Assembly (NCBI RefSeq): GCF_900101905.1
Contig: NZ_FNAJ01000003.1
Span: 558,001-622,000 of the forward strand
Source: Myxococcus virescens
GTDB taxonomy: Bacteria > Myxococcota > Myxococcia > Myxococcales > Myxococcaceae
Direction: 5' to 3'
Length of the DNA: 64,000 nt
Positions within the stretch are counted from its first letter, which is position 1, and each line of letters opens with the position of its first letter. The notes beneath the pieces are model-generated. The model was not told the DNA's origin, did no database searches, and worked only from the letters and a program-made list of their open reading frames with translations. This document shows positions 60,914 through 64,000 of the stretch, piece after piece. A program made the translations under genes and the position numbers.

Positions 60914-61927
60914 TCACCCCACCCGGACGACCACCTTCCCGAAGTGCGCCCCACTCTTGAGGTGCTCGAAAGCAGCGCGCGCCTCGGAGAACTCGAAGAC
61001 GCGGTCCACCACCGGGCGAACGGCGTGCAGCGCGAAGGCCCGGTTGAGCGCGTCGAAGCTCTGCCGGTGGCCCACGAAGATGCCCTGCACCCGCAGGTTC
61101 TGCATGAGGATGGGCGTCAGCGGCACCGTCCCCGCGCCACCGCTGAGCACGCCAATCACAGACACCGTGCCGCCGGGCCGGACCGCGCGCAGCGACTTCT
61201 CGAAGGTTCCCGCTCCACCCACTTCCACCACGTGGTCCACGCCCACGCCGCCCGTCAGCGCGCGCGCAGCCTTGTCCCAGTCCGGCGTCGTCCCGTAGTT
61301 GATGCCTTCATGCGCGCCGAGCGTCCGGGCTCGCGCCAGCTTGGCGTCACTGCTGGAGGTGATGATGATTCGCGCGCCCAGCAGCTTCGCAATCTGCAAC
61401 GCGAAGATGGACACGCCACCGGTGCCCTGAAGCAAGACGGTGTCACCCGCCTTGAGCGCCCCATGGGTGACCAGCGCGCTCCACGCCGTCACGGCCGCGC
61501 ACGGCAGCGTCGCAGCCTCTTCATCGGTGAGATGGGCGGGCGTGGGCACCGCGCCGTCCTCGTGCAGCAGCATCGTGTCCGCGAGGGCACCGTCCAACGG
61601 TCCCCCCAGCGTGCTCACCTGCGCCGCCCGCGTGGGCTCTCCGGCGCTCCAGGCCTGGGAAAAGAGGCTCATCACCCGGTCACCGGGCTTCACCCGCGTC
61701 ACACCCGGGCCTACCGCATCCACGACGCCCGCCGCGTCCGAGTTGGGAATGAGTGGCAGCTTCTGCCGGGGGTTGTAACGCCCCTCCACCATCATCAAGT
61801 CACGGGAGTTGAGGCTCGTGGCCTTCACGCGCACCCGCACCTGCATGGGGCCGGGCGTCGGGTCCGGCCGCTCGACCTGCACCAGCTTGTCCAACCCGAA
61901 CCCTGCTTGGATTTCATAGGCTTTCAT
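60914..61927 (-). CDS. Zinc-type alcohol dehydrogenase/quinone oxidoreductase-like protein (MDR)
   Basis: This 337-residue protein belongs to the medium-chain dehydrogenase/reductase superfamily. It has a GroES-like N-terminus (VRVRVKATSLNSRDLMMVEGRY, PNSDAAGVVDAVGPGVTRVKPGDRV) and a Rossmann domain with TVLLQGTGGVSIFALQIAKLLGARII and DHVVEVGGAGTFEKSLRAVRPGG. The structural zinc cysteines are missing and the catalytic Cys/His pair is replaced, so it is a quinone-oxidoreductase-type rather than a zinc alcohol dehydrogenase. The ATG 61927 was chosen (MKAYEIQAGFG). It is divergent from the cytochrome gene. Substrate unknown. Confidence 0.88.
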   Translation of the reverse strand: MKAYEIQAGFGLDKLVQVERPDPTPGPMQVRVRVKATSLNSRDLMMVEGRYNPRQKLPLIPNSDAAGVVDAVGPGVTRVKPGDRVMSLFSQAWSAGEPTRAAQVSTLGGPLDGALADTMLLHEDGAVPTPAHLTDEEAATLPCAAVTAWSALVTHGALKAGDTVLLQGTGGVSIFALQIAKLLGARIIITSSSDAKLARARTLGAHEGINYGTTPDWDKAARALTGGVGVDHVVEVGGAGTFEKSLRAVRPGGTVSVIGVLSGGAGTVPLTPILMQNLRVQGIFVGHRQSFDALNRAFALHAVRPVVDRVFEFSEARAAFEHLKSGAHFGKVVVRVG

Positions 61928-61981
61928 GAGTGAGGCGTTGTATCGCGCCCCTCCCAATCACGCCTACAGTGCGGGGCCACC

Positions 61982-62986
61982 GTGTCCGTGCTCGTCCTCT
62001 TCGCCTGTTCGCTGCTGGCCACAGCCCCCACGGCGCGTTTTCCCAAAGGCACCGCGCGCATGGACGTGGGACCCGCGCCGCATGACCTGCCGGACTGGAA
62101 TGTCCAGCGCTGCGCGGAATGCCACGCCGTCCAGGTGGACGCCTGGCGACACAGCGGGCACGCCACGGCCCGCACGGATGACGTCTTCCAGGTCGCGTTG
62201 ACCGAGGACCGGCCCGGCTGGTGTGTGCAATGTCACGCGCCGCTCGCCCGGAACCTGGAGCGGGGCCCGCTCCCCAAGGACAGCCCTCCCGAGGAGCGCG
62301 GTGTCACCTGCGCCGGCTGCCATGCCCCCACGGGCAACGAAGGCCAGACGCCCGGAATGCCCTGCGCGGGCTGTCATCAGTTCGGCTTCCCCGTGCTGAC
62401 GAGCGCGGGCCAGCGGGTGCGGCTTTCCTCCACGCAGCTTCAACAGGACACAGTGGGAGAGTGGCGCCGCTGGCAGACCCAGAGCGGTGACACGCGCCAT
62501 TGCACGACCTGCCACATGCCCCAGGGAGACCACGGCTTCGGAGGCACGCGGCGCACCGAGTCCCTCAAGGCCGCGCTCCGGGTGGAACAGGCGGGCGCGT
62601 CACTCCGCGTCTCCACACACGAGGTGGGCCATGCCTTTCCCTCGGGTGACGTCATGCGCTGGGTGAGCGTGGAAGTCTCCGAGGGCCCCCTCTTCGAAAC
62701 CTCCCGCACCGTGGCCACGTTCGGCCGCAGCCTGGAGGTCCGGGAATGGCCCCACGAGCCCCTGCCCCACCTGGGCGCGGTGGAGGACACGCGCTTGCTG
62801 CCTGGAGAGACACGCCAGGTGCCGCTCCCCAAGGGGGCCCGGTACGCGCGCGTCGTCTACCACCTCGTGTCCCGCGAGCAGGAAGACTCGGGGCTCTACC
62901 CGCCGGGCCTGTCCCAGCTCGTGCTCTGGGCCGAGCCCCTTCAACCTTTTCCGCTGTCACACAGCCCGAAGGAACGCACGCCATGA
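61982..62986 (+). CDS. Pentahaem cytochrome c-type protein
   Basis: This 334-residue protein has five CXXCH haem-binding motifs: 44-48 (CAECH), 81-85 (CVQCH), 110-114 (CAGCH), 128-132 (CAGCH) and 174-178 (CTTCH). It begins with a signal peptide (SVLVLFACSLLATAPTA). The second half has no haem motif but includes a beta-rich region (HEVGHAFPSGDVMRWVSVEV). This pattern is like cytochrome c554/NapC-type or doxX-linked multihaem proteins of respiratory chains. It starts at GTG 61982 and overlaps the following secreted protein gene by ATGA, so the two may be one unit. Redox partner unknown. Confidence 0.86.
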   Translation: MSVLVLFACSLLATAPTARFPKGTARMDVGPAPHDLPDWNVQRCAECHAVQVDAWRHSGHATARTDDVFQVALTEDRPGWCVQCHAPLARNLERGPLPKDSPPEERGVTCAGCHAPTGNEGQTPGMPCAGCHQFGFPVLTSAGQRVRLSSTQLQQDTVGEWRRWQTQSGDTRHCTTCHMPQGDHGFGGTRRTESLKAALRVEQAGASLRVSTHEVGHAFPSGDVMRWVSVEVSEGPLFETSRTVATFGRSLEVREWPHEPLPHLGAVEDTRLLPGETRQVPLPKGARYARVVYHLVSREQEDSGLYPPGLSQLVLWAEPLQPFPLSHSPKERTP

Positions 62987-64000
62987 TTCTCCTGTCGCTC
63001 CTCCTCGCCGCGACACCGCCCGTCATGCTCGAACCCAATGCGGGCTCGGCGAACCGGCTGCATCCCCGCCGTGTGACGGCCTCCTCCTTCCTGGAGAACG
63101 GCTGGAACAAGCACGCCCAGAACTATCTGCCGCTCTACATCGCGGATGACGACCCGGCCACCGCCTGGGTGGAAGGCGCCAAGGGCCGCGGCGAGGGCGA
63201 GGCCATTGAATGGTGGGGACCGGAGCTGTCGCGCGCGAAGACCTACCGCCTGTTCCTTCGCAATGGCTTCCAGAAGTCCGAAAAGCTCTTCCGCGCCAAC
63301 GCCCGGCCTCGCAAGGTGAAGCTGGAGCCGCTGGTCCAGGGAGAGACGGGCCCCCAGGCGACGGGCACCGCGCTGGAGATGGAGCTGAAGGACGTCCTCG
63401 GCTGGCAGGAAGTCCGCCTGCCCGTTCCGAACAAGGTCCACGGCGTGCGGCTCACGCTCGTCTCCACCTATCCCGGGACGTCCTACGACGACACCTGCCT
63501 CAGTGACTTCCGCGTGTACGTGGAGGGGGAAGACCCCTACAAGCCGGAGGCCGAGGCCGCGGCCTTCGAGCAGGTCCGCGCCTTCGCGCTCGAGCGGAAG
63601 CAGGCCGCTGCCCGCGGCGGAAGCGCCGCCAAGATGGAGTGGGCGCCCCGCTACGAGGTGGAGACGCTGCTCACGCTGGAGCGCTCATACGAGGAGGGTG
63701 AGCCTCCGCGGGGAAATACCTACGCCGTCGGACTGCTCTCCACGGTTCCGGTGAAGGACAGCTACAAGTCGGCGCTGGACCGCGCGAAGAAGGTGGCCGA
63801 GCTCTTCGACCGCGCGAGCCTCGACTACGAGGGCCAGGACTCCGAGGCGCGCGCGAAGTGGACACGCGTCAAGCCGGCGCAGCTCAAGGCCCAGACGGCC
63901 TCGGCGCGCACGGCCCTGTCCGCCATGGAGAGCGACGGCATCGTGCGCGTCGCGGGGCTGCTCCACCTGGGAGACGCGTCCTTCTTCGAGGCGGATGCCA
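62983..64000 (+). CDS. Secreted protein with a discoidin-like (NADase-type glycan-binding) domain, cut at window end
   Basis: Only the first 339 residues are visible; the frame runs open to the window edge. A short signal peptide (ILLSLLLAATPPVM) is followed by a beta-sandwich domain: RVTASSFLENGWNKH, then YIADDDPATAWVEGAKGRGEGEAIEWW, RLFLRNGFQKS and TYPGTSYDDTCLSDFRVYVEG, matching the discoidin-like fold that is found in F5/8C and NADase-type glycan-binding domains. Residues from about 190 onward are helical and unrecognised. It overlaps the cytochrome stop by ATGA. Surface glycan binding is the most likely role of the first domain. Confidence 0.8.
   Translation, partial: MILLSLLLAATPPVMLEPNAGSANRLHPRRVTASSFLENGWNKHAQNYLPLYIADDDPATAWVEGAKGRGEGEAIEWWGPELSRAKTYRLFLRNGFQKSEKLFRANARPRKVKLEPLVQGETGPQATGTALEMELKDVLGWQEVRLPVPNKVHGVRLTLVSTYPGTSYDDTCLSDFRVYVEGEDPYKPEAEAAAFEQVRAFALERKQAAARGGSAAKMEWAPRYEVETLLTLERSYEEGEPPRGNTYAVGLLSTVPVKDSYKSALDRAKKVAELFDRASLDYEGQDSEARAKWTRVKPAQLKAQTASARTALSAMESDGIVRVAGLLHLGDASFFEADA

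Overview
The window is a high-GC, gene-dense chromosomal segment. GC content, gene style and gene types (large hybrid histidine kinase, RIO-type kinase, a protein with an H1-like basic tail, many lipoproteins and predatory-lifestyle hydrolases) suggest a myxobacterium close to Myxococcus or Corallococcus. That assignment is inference; no rRNA or tRNA gene was seen to anchor it. I recognise about 55 protein genes, with no prophage, IS element or CRISPR array.

Layout. 1-8.7 kb: glnS (cut by the window edge), a GT4 glycosyltransferase, an alpha/beta hydrolase overlapping tail to tail with the leucyl/arginyl-protein transferase bpt, then a GT2 glycosyltransferase coupled to a PLP-dependent decarboxylase and facing an ATP-grasp ligase, then a methyltransferase. 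8.8-16 kb: a zinc-ribbon M50 protease, an MBL hydrolase, an OPT transporter, a short threonyl-tRNA synthetase behind a threonine-rich leader peptide, a CBS protein and msrB. 16.2-18.1 kb: a lower-GC AAA ATPase-TOPRIM (OLD/PARIS-like) gene, probably an acquired defence gene. 18.2-28.2 kb: purL, a PF10118 protein with a CAT-fold acyltransferase-like protein, a Cys-rich secreted protein, a YkgJ-like protein, a hypothetical gene and a DUF2383 ferritin-like protein.

28.4-37.2 kb is the assimilatory sulfate reduction operon cysH-siroheme dehydrogenase-cobA-cysD-cysN-cysJ-cysI. Nearly every junction overlaps, so translation is probably coupled. The operon is preceded by two consecutive small ORFs rich in cysteine codons, each followed by a GC hairpin and a T-run. 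This looks like a tandem ribosome-mediated attenuator sensing cysteinyl-tRNA. CysN carries a C-terminal APS-kinase-like domain that has lost its P-loop. CysH has the four cysteines of an iron-sulfur APS reductase, so the pathway can bypass PAPS.

37.2-64 kb: a methyltransferase, a lipoprotein, a LysM/C39-like/peptidoglycan-binding/SLT enzyme, an isolated gspC-like gene, a sirtuin, an AbrB-family membrane protein, elaA, an aldehyde dehydrogenase, coaA, an mtfA-like peptidase and a one-POTRA Omp85 protein. These are followed by a DUF504 (MJ1316) protein and a serine hydrolase, then two coupled RlaP-family nucleotidyltransferases that may form an RNA repair module with DUF504. The window ends with a glutathione reductase, a hybrid histidine kinase, an H1-tail/EF-hand protein, a RIO kinase with a long RG-rich tail, a quinone oxidoreductase-like protein, a five-haem cytochrome and a partial secreted protein with a discoidin-like domain.

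The most notable signals are the Cys and Thr leader-peptide attenuators, which suggest that this lineage uses translation-coupled attenuation for both amino-acid supply and tRNA charging.
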